The translations under genes were made by a program, and so were the position numbers. Below the pieces are notes generated by a model, which was not told the origin of the DNA, searched no databases, and saw nothing but the letters and a program-made list of their open reading frames with translations. A stretch of DNA of 44,538 bases from a virus. The stretch is taken from positions 1-44,538 of the IMG/VR virus record IMGVR_UViG_3300030673_000013. One strand, given 5' to 3'. Shown piece after piece: positions 31,372 to 40,183 of the stretch. Positions within the stretch are counted from its first letter, which is position 1, and each line of letters begins with the position of its first letter.

Positions 31372-32835
31372 TTAGATACCCATACCCCGGATTACTTTTA
31401 CCGTTCCTGTGACAGGAGCGATAACAGATCCCTGACGCTTGAGCATAGTGCGCAAGAGACCGTCGCGCTGCGGATATGACGGCAGGATGTAGTTTTCGAT
31501 TGCTACAGGCTGCATGACGAGTCCGTCCATCGGATCGAGCGCGGACTTCACGCTCGGGAACGTGATGAACGTGAGGTCGGTCGAGTTCGGGTTCCAGGGA
31601 GTCTGGGCCGCGCAGAAAGGATCTGCGACAAGCACAAAGTCGTCGATACCTTTGATGAAACCGTTGCTGGTGATCTTCGAGGTATCGTAGAAACCGTTCT
31701 CAAGAATCTTGAGAGGGCTTGCCTGGTTGTAGAGGTCCGACTGCATGGTCCACTTGAGAACCTTGTACGCGGTCGGCGACACGTTGATGCGCACCGTGGT
31801 AGGCAGAAAAGAAAGGGCTTCCTGCATATCGCCGATGATCTTGAGGAGCGACTTGACTGCGTCGGCACCTTTCTGTGCGGAAGCACCGGCCCAGATTGTC
31901 TGGAGGGAACTTCCGACCCATGCGTCTTCCGAGACGGTCTGTGCGAGCCCGTTGAATCCGCTTTCGGCAGATCCAAAGAGGGTGAGTGCATTCGACATCT
32001 GGGAGATCATGAGACGAGCGTAGCGTTCGCGGTCGCCCATCGCCATAGAGGTCAAGGGGTTTCCGTTCTGGGCACCCATGATGCCTTCCTGCATGCCGGT
32101 TTCGTAGTCGATGACGATGTTGACGAAATCAGATACGAGCATGTCCATGCGGTTCGATACCGTTGCGGATGCGTTGGGTTCAACGGTTCCGTGTGCGGTA
32201 TTGGAAAGGCGTGCCATACCCTCGAAGGTTTCCGCGTACATGACGAGCGCGTCGGCCCATACGTTCGGGACACCGATGGTGTTCACAAGGTTCTTCGCGA
32301 TTCCTTCAATGAAGGGCTGCTTGAAGACCTTGTTGGTATACGACACGTTCCAGTACGGAACGGAGAGGCTCGAAATCATCGAGTCGTTCACACGAGCGAT
32401 GACGGGTTCTGCAACATAGATTCCCGCTTTCGTGTCGAAGTACGTCACGACCGGGATGCTGTCTTTGATGCGCTTGCGGGCCTCGCCTTCTGCTACACCG
32501 CTTTTAACGAGCTTGTCGACTTCGTCGAGGATGTAGTTCCTGGCGCTGTCGGACACACGAGTCTCGAATGTCTTCTGTCGTGCGCCTTCGTTGCGGATCA
32601 TCCCGTCGGGAAGAATATTGTCGGGAACTTCCATGTAGTTCCCTCGTGTTTGCGCCTGGGCGCCGGTGATGCGATATGCACCCCTGTCGCCGGATGAGGC
32701 GTCTTTGTTACGACCGATGTGAATGCTCTGGACCCCGTTCTTGTCGAGAATCTCAGGGAACCGATCAGCCAGGTACGTTTCTGCCTTTTTCGCAAAAGCG
32801 GAAAAGGGCTTGGAAGAATTCATAAAGCTGCCCAT
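31372..32835 (-). CDS. Major capsid protein (HK97-like, inferred)
   Basis: A 487-residue protein with AAGGAG 6 nt before ATG 32835. The order protease/scaffold, cement protein, then this gene, followed by connector genes, is the standard for HK97-type heads. Long N-terminal helical region, a central domain with VRINVSPTAYKVLKWTMQ and a beta-rich end (SVIAPVTGTVKVIRG). The read-through terminator behind it also fits an abundant product. No sequence signature alone proves it. Confidence 0.8.
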   Translation of the reverse strand: MGSFMNSSKPFSAFAKKAETYLADRFPEILDKNGVQSIHIGRNKDASSGDRGAYRITGAQAQTRGNYMEVPDNILPDGMIRNEGARQKTFETRVSDSARNYILDEVDKLVKSGVAEGEARKRIKDSIPVVTYFDTKAGIYVAEPVIARVNDSMISSLSVPYWNVSYTNKVFKQPFIEGIAKNLVNTIGVPNVWADALVMYAETFEGMARLSNTAHGTVEPNASATVSNRMDMLVSDFVNIVIDYETGMQEGIMGAQNGNPLTSMAMGDRERYARLMISQMSNALTLFGSAESGFNGLAQTVSEDAWVGSSLQTIWAGASAQKGADAVKSLLKIIGDMQEALSFLPTTVRINVSPTAYKVLKWTMQSDLYNQASPLKILENGFYDTSKITSNGFIKGIDDFVLVADPFCAAQTPWNPNSTDLTFITFPSVKSALDPMDGLVMQPVAIENYILPSYPQRDGLLRTMLKRQGSVIAPVTGTVKVIRGMGI

Positions 32836-32847
32836 TGATTGCTCCTT

Positions 32848-33471
32848 TTAGAACTTGAGTTCGACAAGCCAGGATTCATTCTCCGGCTCAAGATGTACGA
32901 TGTTTCCGAGGTAGGTGCAGTTTGCAAGTACCGGAACTCCTGCAGCTGAATAGCTGGTCTGAGCCGCGAACACCGGGTCACCGGTTGCGTTTTCCACGAA
33001 CGCGTACATGGTTGCATCGTTGATGCCTGCGTACGCGATGGCTGCTCCTGCGGCTGCTACCTTACCGGTCTTGTACATGACAAAACCGCGTTTGATGAGC
33101 TTGCCCTTGTTCATGGGCTGGATGCCATTGTTTGCAGCGGGCATACCGGACGCGAGTCCTGCTTCGTATGCGAGAACGCCTGCGAGTTTCGGCGTCGGGC
33201 TTCCTGCGGTGGGAACGCCAGCGTAAATAACACCGGGTTCAGTTGACTTTTTCGTGCGGTCGTACCACACGCCGTTTCCGAACGGTACACCGATTGCACC
33301 TGCGGCGTCGAGCTCAGTCTGCAGCAAAGGCTGTATCACGAGCCGGGCATAACCGGTCGTGAGGTGAAAGTTGTGCAAGAGCTGGAGCTTTCCGTTCGAC
33401 TTGTTCCCACCGCGCCAGATATTGTTTCCGGTGAGGCTCAAGGGAATACCGCTCGTCTTTTCCATTGCCAT
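32848..33471 (-). CDS. Putative capsid cement/decoration protein
   Basis: A 207-residue Gly/Ala-rich beta protein with GGAGG before the ATG. It lies between the DUF2213 protein and the major capsid protein, where structural cement proteins (gp24/DUF2190-like) are normally encoded. Segments such as GVLAYEAGLASGMPA suit a beta-tulip-like decoration fold. Positional call. Confidence 0.6.
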   Translation of the reverse strand: MAMEKTSGIPLSLTGNNIWRGGNKSNGKLQLLHNFHLTTGYARLVIQPLLQTELDAAGAIGVPFGNGVWYDRTKKSTEPGVIYAGVPTAGSPTPKLAGVLAYEAGLASGMPAANNGIQPMNKGKLIKRGFVMYKTGKVAAAGAAIAYAGINDATMYAFVENATGDPVFAAQTSYSAAGVPVLANCTYLGNIVHLEPENESWLVELKF

Positions 33472-33513
33472 ATTGTCCTCCGTTATATTCTATTCAGGTT
33501 AAGCCTCTCGCTC

Positions 33514-34773
33514 TTAGCGAGAAGCCCTGTTACCCATTACGCCGTCGACTGCCCAGTTGACGTCTTCTTCCATGCCGTCCGCATTGATCGGAGCATTGTC
33601 CTTGCTGCGACCCTTGGGTTCGGCAGCTATGTTGAGTGCGGTTTTTACGCCTGCGTCAATCATGGCCGGAAGTTTTTCCTCAAGGACTGCCATGCCTTTC
33701 GCGATCCCGTCAGCAATGGCCGTCTGAATGAGTGTAGCCGTATCTTTCGACCGGCCTTTCTCTGCTTCTTCTGCGGCGGCCTTATCGGCAGCTTCTTTGT
33801 CGGCGGCGTCTTTGACCTTTTTCTTTTTGGTCTCTTCGTCGTCTTCCTCTTCGTCGCCTTCTTTCTTCTCTTCGCCCTTCATGCTGTCAAGCACTTTCTG
33901 TGCTTCTAGCGCGTCAGCGTCAGAGCAGCGGGCGTACAGACCGTCGACCAAGGGTCCGACCTCTTTCCATTTTACCGGATCGAGCACCTCGTCCGCGTGC
34001 GCGAAGCTGTCCCGCACAACGCCGACGATATATTCCTTGTCCACCGAATCCTTGAAACCATCGATGTGACCCATTACCGATACGACTTCTTTGTCCCGTG
34101 CTGCCCCGTCAAGAGTGCGTGCTTTGGTGAGCGCGTCCTTGAGTGCGACAGAGAATGTCCCTTTCGGCTTTCCGATACCCAGGTAGCTGAGAATACTCAT
34201 GCCTTTCCTCCCTATTGTTATATCTGTTACACTCTCCGGGGCTTGGTCGAGTACGCGAACGTCTTTCCCGCCGCGCCCGTGAGCACATATAGCCACATTA
34301 TTCACATCTATTATCTCTTTCAAGATAATATCATACCCCACCTCATCAGGGTTGTCCACAACTTCCGCAACGGAGCTGTAATCCGCACTCGTCTCCTTGT
34401 TGCCGTCCATATAGTACTGGTGGGCAGAAGAAGTAAAAAACTTGATCTTGCCCTGCAAGGCGACATCTTCCCCGAGCTTCACGACGTTGATAGGACCGCC
34501 GATGATCGCGGATGTCGTTTCTCCGAAATTCGTGTGGTCAATCTCGTCTTCAACATGCTCCTGGTGCGGGACCGGCACGAGGTCAAAGAGATCCTTCGCT
34601 GCGACGATGACTGAGGGAGGCCGGTACTCCTTATAGAAGTCCTTCACCTGGGCGGGTTTAAGACCGCGGGCTAACACCTCTTCTCGGGAGTATATATAGA
34701 TACCCGAGCGAGCGACGATGACGTCCTTCACCGTGATGTATGACTGCTTATCTTTTATCCGTATACCGCTCAT
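33514..34773 (-). CDS. DUF2213 prohead protease fused to a scaffold-like tail
   Basis: A 419-residue protein. The N-terminal ~200 residues match DUF2213 (ARSGIYIYSREEV, a YRPPSVI segment, DHTNFGETTSAIIGGPI), a family of head maturation proteins. The C-terminal part is an acidic/Lys run and a helical Ala-rich region (EEDDEETKKKKVKDAADKEA), as expected for a scaffold. A hairpin covers the stop codon. It overlaps the portal stop by 4 nt. Confidence 0.78.
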   Translation of the reverse strand: MSGIRIKDKQSYITVKDVIVARSGIYIYSREEVLARGLKPAQVKDFYKEYRPPSVIVAAKDLFDLVPVPHQEHVEDEIDHTNFGETTSAIIGGPINVVKLGEDVALQGKIKFFTSSAHQYYMDGNKETSADYSSVAEVVDNPDEVGYDIILKEIIDVNNVAICAHGRGGKDVRVLDQAPESVTDITIGRKGMSILSYLGIGKPKGTFSVALKDALTKARTLDGAARDKEVVSVMGHIDGFKDSVDKEYIVGVVRDSFAHADEVLDPVKWKEVGPLVDGLYARCSDADALEAQKVLDSMKGEEKKEGDEEEDDEETKKKKVKDAADKEAADKAAAEEAEKGRSKDTATLIQTAIADGIAKGMAVLEEKLPAMIDAGVKTALNIAAEPKGRSKDNAPINADGMEEDVNWAVDGVMGNRASR

Positions 34774-36617
34774 AGCTTTTTCCCCTCCGCCCGCTGTGCA
34801 CTCTCACGCCTGGCACTCGTTCCGCGCGTCTTTTCTTTCGCGTGCTGTTCGAGTCTCGTGTATCCGCCTTCCTTACCAGGAATTTTCCCTGGGACCTTGA
34901 CCCCACCACCGGTTGCCCCACCACCTTCTGCGGTCGCTTTTGCGCTCGCCTTCGCACCGTCTATCTGAGCGTCAACAAGCTCCATCTCTTTCTCGTGTTT
35001 CTCTTTCGCTCTCGCGTCATTCTCTACTTGTTTTTCTCTCAATATCTTGAGTGTGTCGCTTCTGATACCAAGCCTGTCATCTCCGTAGGCAGCCGCGATG
35101 GTGACGCTAACATCGGTCGGAACACCTGATGCCGTAAGGTCGAACGTTCCCTTGCTCAAGTCCGCGAATATCTTCGCCCGCGCTTCTGCGTTTGCCGTGA
35201 TCGGATTGTCGAACTCTATTGTCGTGTAGGGAAGCGCCTTCATGATGTCTCGGTCTTTTCCGAGAGCGTTGATAATCTCAAGCATAGCAATATTCTTCAT
35301 CTGGAACGCGATATCGCGGTGGATGTACTTGACCGATTCCCACTGCCTCTCCAGTGCACCTTCTGTCTGGTCCCCGGATGCGAACGCACCACGCTCGGAC
35401 GACCAAAAGAGTTCTTCCGGGATATTAGCTTTGGCCGCAGCGTCCTGCCTCACCAGGCGAACGAGCGCCGGAACCTCGGCAAAATCCCGCTGAATGGCTT
35501 TGAGCTCCCCGATGACGTCCATCGATACCGGATTAAGCATAGATGCCTGGCGAACACGAAGGGTTGATTCGTCGGTGAGCTCGTCAAGACCTGTCGCGCC
35601 GTTCATGGCGTTTGTCATGTCGACATTAAATGAGTGCACCAGAATAGACATCTGGTTTATCATCGTCGGCACTGCCTTGATGACGCTTTCGTAGCTGCAT
35701 ACGGCCGGATACCAGCCGGATAGATCCGGGGCTCCCCATCCCATCGTCATGACTGCGCCCCAGTAGCCTGCCTGCGGGCGCGGCACAATACGAGCACACC
35801 GCTGACCTGACACGTCAGCCCCTAAGAACGGGATATAGTACTGCTCAGGGTACAAAAAATCCCGCGCTGTTGGGTTCCAGTTCGGGATGATAACGGTATT
35901 CCACTTGTCGAGTGCGACATATCGATCGATGCAATCCTTCCCTACGATGTCGTACTTAAGGAGTGTGTTCATATCAAGGCTCATCGACAGGGGTGAATCT
36001 TTCTTGAAGAAGGGAAACAACAGTCCGCCTGAGTACACAAGGCCATTTACCGTCGCCTGGGTAAGATAATTAGCAAGTCCTGTCTTGATTGCAGATTCGT
36101 TTACCGCGTCGAGCTGTTCTGGCTGGAGGCGCGGGTTCTTAATACGCACGCCGTTCAACAGAATCGAGTGACTCTTCTTATTGACAACGAGTGCCGGGAT
36201 TCCGCCCTGGCTATAAATGGATGCTGCCTCACCCGGATCAATCCACAGGTTCGGCGTCGTGACATTATTCATCATCGGATCTTGGTATGGCACACCCGAC
36301 ATATTTGACATGTTCATGATGTTGTCCCGAGCCCGGCTCAGGATAGGCTTTCCGTCAGCCTTGTAGCTCAAGATAGGTGCGACGAGCTCTGCGACAGATT
36401 TCCTGACGTCCGATAAACTCGTCAGCTCTTGTCCTGACTGCTTCATTATGAGCTTTTTCTGCTCGTTCACTATCGTGTCGGTGATGCGTTGATGCCGGGT
36501 TATGGACATTTCTTTGAAATGTTTCGCGTCGTTTACGACCCTGTGCCCTTCGCTGTCGCGACCTGTAGAGGTCTTCTCGCTATTTATGATTCGCCATATA
36601 TCACGGTAGTATGCCAT
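34770..36617 (-). CDS. Portal protein
   Basis: A 615-residue protein between the large terminase and the DUF2213 protease, the standard portal location. Central segments (NWNPTARDFLYPEQYYIPF, then a helical ELFWSSERGAFASGDQTEG stretch) match the DUF1073-like portal layout in which an SGDQ/SG-like loop precedes the stem helices. The C-terminus is a disordered Gly/Lys tail. There is no ribosome binding site before the ATG; a promoter ends 7 nt upstream, so it may be translated from a leaderless message. Confidence 0.8.
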   Translation of the reverse strand: MAYYRDIWRIINSEKTSTGRDSEGHRVVNDAKHFKEMSITRHQRITDTIVNEQKKLIMKQSGQELTSLSDVRKSVAELVAPILSYKADGKPILSRARDNIMNMSNMSGVPYQDPMMNNVTTPNLWIDPGEAASIYSQGGIPALVVNKKSHSILLNGVRIKNPRLQPEQLDAVNESAIKTGLANYLTQATVNGLVYSGGLLFPFFKKDSPLSMSLDMNTLLKYDIVGKDCIDRYVALDKWNTVIIPNWNPTARDFLYPEQYYIPFLGADVSGQRCARIVPRPQAGYWGAVMTMGWGAPDLSGWYPAVCSYESVIKAVPTMINQMSILVHSFNVDMTNAMNGATGLDELTDESTLRVRQASMLNPVSMDVIGELKAIQRDFAEVPALVRLVRQDAAAKANIPEELFWSSERGAFASGDQTEGALERQWESVKYIHRDIAFQMKNIAMLEIINALGKDRDIMKALPYTTIEFDNPITANAEARAKIFADLSKGTFDLTASGVPTDVSVTIAAAYGDDRLGIRSDTLKILREKQVENDARAKEKHEKEMELVDAQIDGAKASAKATAEGGGATGGGVKVPGKIPGKEGGYTRLEQHAKEKTRGTSARRESAQRAEGKKL

Positions 36618-36623
36618 ATATCG

Positions 36624-36653
36624 ATAGTATTGCGCATATTACATAATTGTCAA
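36624..36653 (-). promoter_or_regulatory. Leftward promoter directly before the portal ATG
   Basis: On the minus strand TTGACA (36653-36648), an 18-nt spacer and TACTAT (36629-36624). The expected start coincides with the A of ATG 36617, implying a leaderless mRNA. Confidence 0.65.
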
Positions 36654-36698
36654 GCGTTGTTTTATTTATAATACCGGCGGCGTACGAGGCCTTTCGGC

Positions 36699-39221
36699 TT
36701 ACAGCACCTGCGGTGAGAGGTCATAGAACCCCGAACTCATCTCTTTTACGTCGCCGTCTTCCTCAATATCGAGTCTCCGCGCCACGGTGAGCTTCCTGAT
36801 GTCGGCGAATTCCCGTCTGTTGCAAGCCAGAAAAAAGGCAATCAGGCGAACCCCGTCACATCGATGTATAGGGCTTGATGGTCCTTTTCCCTTCGGGATG
36901 TTCCCGTCTTTGTCCCGCTGTGCGAGCGATAGATCTTCTGCTGTCTCCCGCGCTCCCGCCGTCACGATAATCCTTTTTGTGAACAGCATCTTATTCACCA
37001 AGAATGCCGTATCCTCGACGAGCGGGTTCTTCGAGCGCATAATGAGGTGTACATTATTTCTTCTAAGCTCCCGAGTGAAATGTGTGAGCTGATCCTTTGC
37101 CGTCGTGTCCGGTATCATATATATCCGCTGTGAGGGGAAATCATACCTGACAACTCTCGGCGCGTCCCGCATCTCAGCAAACTCATAATTCTTTATGATG
37201 TGCATAATTCCGTCCCGCACCACCGCGACGCACCCGCGATGATACCCCTGGTTGAAGTCCTGTCCCCAGTACAACACTTCGTCCTGCGTGATCCTCCGGT
37301 CGAGTTCGTCGTTTATAAAGTTCCTGTCCCAGTCGAAATCCCCGAACACCTGCCCCTTGGAAATCGCGAGAAACTCACCTTCCAAATAGACCCGTCTCTC
37401 CCGCTCGTTGTAAATCTCGTACATCGAGCGCACATAGGTAGGATCAAGATGGTAGTTATCCGCCGTCCGGCCGCGCACTAAGGTGAATCCGGTCCCTGCT
37501 TTCTTGAACTGCGTGTAGAGCCGGTAGAGTCCCTTCTGTCCTTGCGAGGTGCTATTATGGACCAATATATCGCCTACGTTTGTTCTTACAAAAAACTCAT
37601 GGCTTCCCTCGACCTCAAGGTCATAGACCGGCACAAGACGGGCATCGGCTGTCTTTGTATCCTCCACACGCTCTGAACACCCTGCCGCACCGGCAAGTTT
37701 TCTTGATGTGACCGGTACCAGCTGTTGTATGTACCCCAAGAGTTCTTGACCTGTCACTACACTTCTGTGTACAGAATGCAGAAGGTCTTTTTGTTGTGTA
37801 GTCTCTTCCGCATACCGAGCATGTACAGGCATACAATCCTTTTCCGACACCTGCTCGTTTTTCTTGTGCCCTGTTTTTCTCCTGTTCATTAACGCGTAGT
37901 CTGGCACACTTGCCACACCGTTTAGCATTTTCTTTTCTTGACATGAACGTATCCCCGCAGTCGACGCAAACATGCTGACTAACCCGTTTTTTCCAAGCAC
38001 CTTTATAAGTACCTGCGCTAATCTGCCTTGCTCGTTCTCGCATACCCTGCTTTCGTTTTTCATACTGGCATTCTTTGCATAAGGATGAATTTGATGCTCT
38101 AGCGTATTGCTTCTTTCCGCACTGAGCACAAACATACTCAAAGTGTCGATGATGTCCGTGGTAGGTATTGTGTTCTTTTCCAGGAGTGCTCTCAAGGTTG
38201 TCAGGTTTATTATCACCCGTGTTACCGTTGACGTGATGCACAATATATCCATCTTGTACTTTTCCGTTGATACTTGCATATACTGCGACATGTAGTCCTT
38301 TACTTGGACCATTACCTGCATGACTTCTGTAATATCCTTGTTTCTTCGTTTTGCTATGTACCCAATAGTATGGTACTCCGTTAAAACAAACCGGAGCGTA
38401 TCCAAAGCCTGTTCCATCGACAACAGCAATCTCTTCCATTTTTCTGCCTCGTAGTATGACGATACCATACATATAGACGAGCTGTCAATGTACCTTGCTT
38501 CGGCCCAATCTTTCTTTGCTTCATCCCATACCGGATGCTCAGGAGTAAGAGATATACCGTGTAAATTTATAACCTCCCGAAAACCTGTCCGCCACTGACG
38601 CAAAACTCGTTTGTACCCGGATCTTGTCATAACTAGCATTCCCGGTACTATGGTTTCTATTTTTTTATACCCGTCTACTGTCAGTACTTCCGTCCCTGTG
38701 CCAAAGCACCCCATCATGATAAACGGACGCCTCATCCCAGGTATGATCTGCCTCGTGCGTTCGTTGACCGCCTTCACCGCCTCAAACGTCACATCCTCCG
38801 CAGCCGAAAGCCCCAGATCGTCCACTTCGTCGAGGATGCTTGCGCACACGTCGTAACCCATTATTTCGCCCGGATTCTGGAGCGGTGTTATCAATATGTC
38901 GACACTGCCAATTCGCAGGATGTTGTTCTTCGTGTCATGCTTGTAGACCGTCTTTGAGTTCTCAAGATCCTGTATGATATACGCGAGCGTCGTCTTCTCA
39001 AGGTGCCCGATGGTCACGCCCCCCAAAAGCACACGCGGCCGGTGACCTTCCTTATCAGTTTTCCCCTGCAGTATCGTCGAGATATACTCCGCAGCCTGTG
39101 CGTCCGCGCTTGTTTTACCTGCTCCATACCCAGCGACGTGCATGTGATAGCGCCGGTCGGGAAACAGAAAAGGAGCCTGCAAAAAGAGGCTCTGGTTCGG
39201 AAGGAGCATTTTTTTAATCAT
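36699..39221 (-). CDS. terL: Large terminase subunit (TerL) interrupted by an intein
   Basis: DNA packaging ATPase and nuclease, 840 residues including a 385-residue intein. Walker A is GYGAGKTS (residues 31-38) and Walker B is ASILDEVDD (about 127-135). The chain is cut after PFIMMG (residue 171) and resumes at STSQGQKGLY (residue 557), which is the ATPase coupling motif. The nuclease domain shows GQDFN, PDTTAKD and the HRCDGVRL acidic site near the C-terminus. The spliced protein is about 455 residues, a normal TerL size. It follows the small terminase with a 4-nt overlap. Confidence 0.93.
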   Translation of the reverse strand: MIKKMLLPNQSLFLQAPFLFPDRRYHMHVAGYGAGKTSADAQAAEYISTILQGKTDKEGHRPRVLLGGVTIGHLEKTTLAYIIQDLENSKTVYKHDTKNNILRIGSVDILITPLQNPGEIMGYDVCASILDEVDDLGLSAAEDVTFEAVKAVNERTRQIIPGMRRPFIMMGCFGTGTEVLTVDGYKKIETIVPGMLVMTRSGYKRVLRQWRTGFREVINLHGISLTPEHPVWDEAKKDWAEARYIDSSSICMVSSYYEAEKWKRLLLSMEQALDTLRFVLTEYHTIGYIAKRRNKDITEVMQVMVQVKDYMSQYMQVSTEKYKMDILCITSTVTRVIINLTTLRALLEKNTIPTTDIIDTLSMFVLSAERSNTLEHQIHPYAKNASMKNESRVCENEQGRLAQVLIKVLGKNGLVSMFASTAGIRSCQEKKMLNGVASVPDYALMNRRKTGHKKNEQVSEKDCMPVHARYAEETTQQKDLLHSVHRSVVTGQELLGYIQQLVPVTSRKLAGAAGCSERVEDTKTADARLVPVYDLEVEGSHEFFVRTNVGDILVHNSTSQGQKGLYRLYTQFKKAGTGFTLVRGRTADNYHLDPTYVRSMYEIYNERERRVYLEGEFLAISKGQVFGDFDWDRNFINDELDRRITQDEVLYWGQDFNQGYHRGCVAVVRDGIMHIIKNYEFAEMRDAPRVVRYDFPSQRIYMIPDTTAKDQLTHFTRELRRNNVHLIMRSKNPLVEDTAFLVNKMLFTKRIIVTAGARETAEDLSLAQRDKDGNIPKGKGPSSPIHRCDGVRLIAFFLACNRREFADIRKLTVARRLDIEEDGDVKEMSSGFYDLSPQVL
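37554..38708 (-). other. Intein in the large terminase (385 residues), splicing motifs intact
   Basis: Runs from Cys172 (codon 38708-38706) to Asn556 (37556-37554), with Ser+1. Block A is CFGTGTEVLTVDG, block B has TxxH as SLTPEHPVWDE, block F is VYDLEVEGSHEFFV and block G is LVHN. All splicing residues are present. The middle of the intein frame (about residues 90-360) has no endonuclease motif but stays open for about 270 codons across the nested HNH gene. Confidence 0.92.
37621..38439 (-). CDS. HNH endonuclease with four zinc ribbons, nested out of frame inside the terminase intein
   Basis: A 272-residue protein in the +2 frame relative to terL, wholly inside the intein. The start at 38439 has GAGG 7 nt upstream; an ATG 11 codons earlier (38472) has none. 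The HNH core is HHVNGNTGDNKPDNLE followed by an NTYHGHH segment, as in intron- and intein-borne HNH enzymes. Four CxxC...CxxC zinc ribbons follow (CAQCGKK, CVDCGDT, CSVCGRD, CRCGRV with their partner pairs), probably DNA-binding. The stop TGA lies inside the codons of intein block F. It is not similar by eye to the HNH in the polymerase intein. Confidence 0.87.
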   Translation of the reverse strand: MEEIAVVDGTGFGYAPVCFNGVPYYWVHSKTKKQGYYRSHAGNGPSKGLHVAVYASINGKVQDGYIVHHVNGNTGDNKPDNLESTPGKEHNTYHGHHRHFEYVCAQCGKKQYARASNSSLCKECQYEKRKQGMRERARQISAGTYKGAWKKRVSQHVCVDCGDTFMSRKENAKRCGKCARLRVNEQEKNRAQEKRAGVGKGLYACTCSVCGRDYTTKRPSAFCTQKCSDRSRTLGVHTTAGTGHIKKTCRCGRVFRACGGYKDSRCPSCAGL

Positions 39222-40066
39222 AGATCTTCGACCTCGACTCCGTCTTCCATATGCGTTCTTCGCTCATTCCCTTCATTTCCGGTCTTATTGAGCTCCCGCT
39301 TCATGATTTTTTTGACCATCATGTTGTCGTCTTCCTTGAACGCGCTTTCATCCTCTAGCGTTGACGCGGAGATTTCCACATTCTTCATCGCTTCAAACTC
39401 TTCCCTCGACACTGGCACAAAGAAAATATTGAGGGCATCGCCTTCTTTTTCCTCTTCGTTGCTTCCTTCGGCGAGCATTTCATTCTTAAGCTGGAGCGCT
39501 TTAAGCTGCAACGTGATCTTGTCTTTGTCCCACCCCTTAGTCGGTTTCTTTGTTTTCTCGACTACTTTCGTTATCACGATCGGCTTCTGGGGCCTTGGGC
39601 TCTTTGGAGGTGGTGGAAGCTTAGGCGGCTTCTTATCTTTATTCCTGATGTCGAAGGTGTCGTCGCCGAACGGATCTATTTCCTCAGCCGGTTCGTCCGG
39701 GGCTGCTTCTTCCTCGGGCATTTCCTCAAGTTGTATTTCTTCGCTCGGGAGGGAAGGTGCCATGAGTCCTTCGTCCTCTGAAATCTCATCGTCGGGGAAG
39801 TTCATTTCCCTCGTGATGCGATCCACTTCGCCAAGATCGTCGACGAACTTACGCGCCTTCAACATTTTCGTTTCTTTCTTGTACGTGTCGTCATCAAGGA
39901 CCATAACACGCATCTTTCCTATCACGCCGTTGAAGTCGAGCGCGATACTATCCGAATACGTTCTGCCATATGCCTTGATACAGTTCTTTACGAGGAGCTT
40001 AAAATAGTCTGCATGTTCTTCGCTCGGCAAGTGAGCGAGTGTGAGTTCGTTTTGTGGTTCCGCCAT
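39218..40066 (-). CDS. Putative small terminase subunit
   Basis: A 282-residue protein upstream of and overlapping terL by 4 nt. Globular N-terminus, a long acidic and Pro-rich linker (DDEISEDEGL, PPKLPPPPKSPRPQKP), a helical segment (DKITLQLKALQLKNEMLAEG) and a charged tail. DNA-binding motifs are not obvious, so the call is positional. ATG 40066 is chosen; the in-frame GTG upstream falls inside the promoter. There is no proper ribosome site, and a promoter ends 8 nt upstream, suggesting leaderless translation. Confidence 0.55.
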   Translation of the reverse strand: MAEPQNELTLAHLPSEEHADYFKLLVKNCIKAYGRTYSDSIALDFNGVIGKMRVMVLDDDTYKKETKMLKARKFVDDLGEVDRITREMNFPDDEISEDEGLMAPSLPSEEIQLEEMPEEEAAPDEPAEEIDPFGDDTFDIRNKDKKPPKLPPPPKSPRPQKPIVITKVVEKTKKPTKGWDKDKITLQLKALQLKNEMLAEGSNEEEKEGDALNIFFVPVSREEFEAMKNVEISASTLEDESAFKEDDNMMVKKIMKRELNKTGNEGNERRTHMEDGVEVEDL

Positions 40067-40073
40067 ACCTAGC

Positions 40074-40103
40074 AGTATATATACAATTTTCCGCACGCGT
40101 CAA
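40074..40103 (-). promoter_or_regulatory. Main late leftward promoter before the small terminase
   Basis: On the minus strand TTGACG (40103-40098), an 18-nt spacer and TATACT (40079-40074); TATATA two bases earlier is an alternative -10. The expected start is within 1-3 nt of ATG 40066. Confidence 0.7.
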
Positions 40104-40136
40104 CAAAAGATTTAACCTTTACCTCACAACGTACTC

Positions 40137-40183
40137 AAAATAAAACACCCCACGCGCAGGCGGAGATAGATGCGCATGAGGTG
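40137..40183 (-). terminator. Terminator of candidate small RNA 2
   Basis: Stem 40046-like in form: 40146-40157 pairs with 40172-40183 (12 bp including two G-U wobbles on the RNA), 14-nt loop, then TTTTATTTT on the minus strand. It insulates the terminase promoter from upstream transcription. Confidence 0.7.

Noticed and set aside
33500-33535. Hairpin TCTCGCT/AGCGAGA over the DUF2213 stop codon as a terminator
   Set aside because: No T-tract follows on the minus strand; at most it affects mRNA stability.
33364-34069. Antisense frames over the DUF2213/scaffold gene
   Set aside because: Phe/Ser-rich mirror of the Lys/Glu-rich scaffold tail; no starts with ribosome sites.
39003-40007. 334-codon plus-strand open frame opposite the small terminase
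   Set aside because: Ser/Leu-rich, low complexity, no ribosome site; it is the complement of the Glu/Lys/Pro-rich terminase linker.
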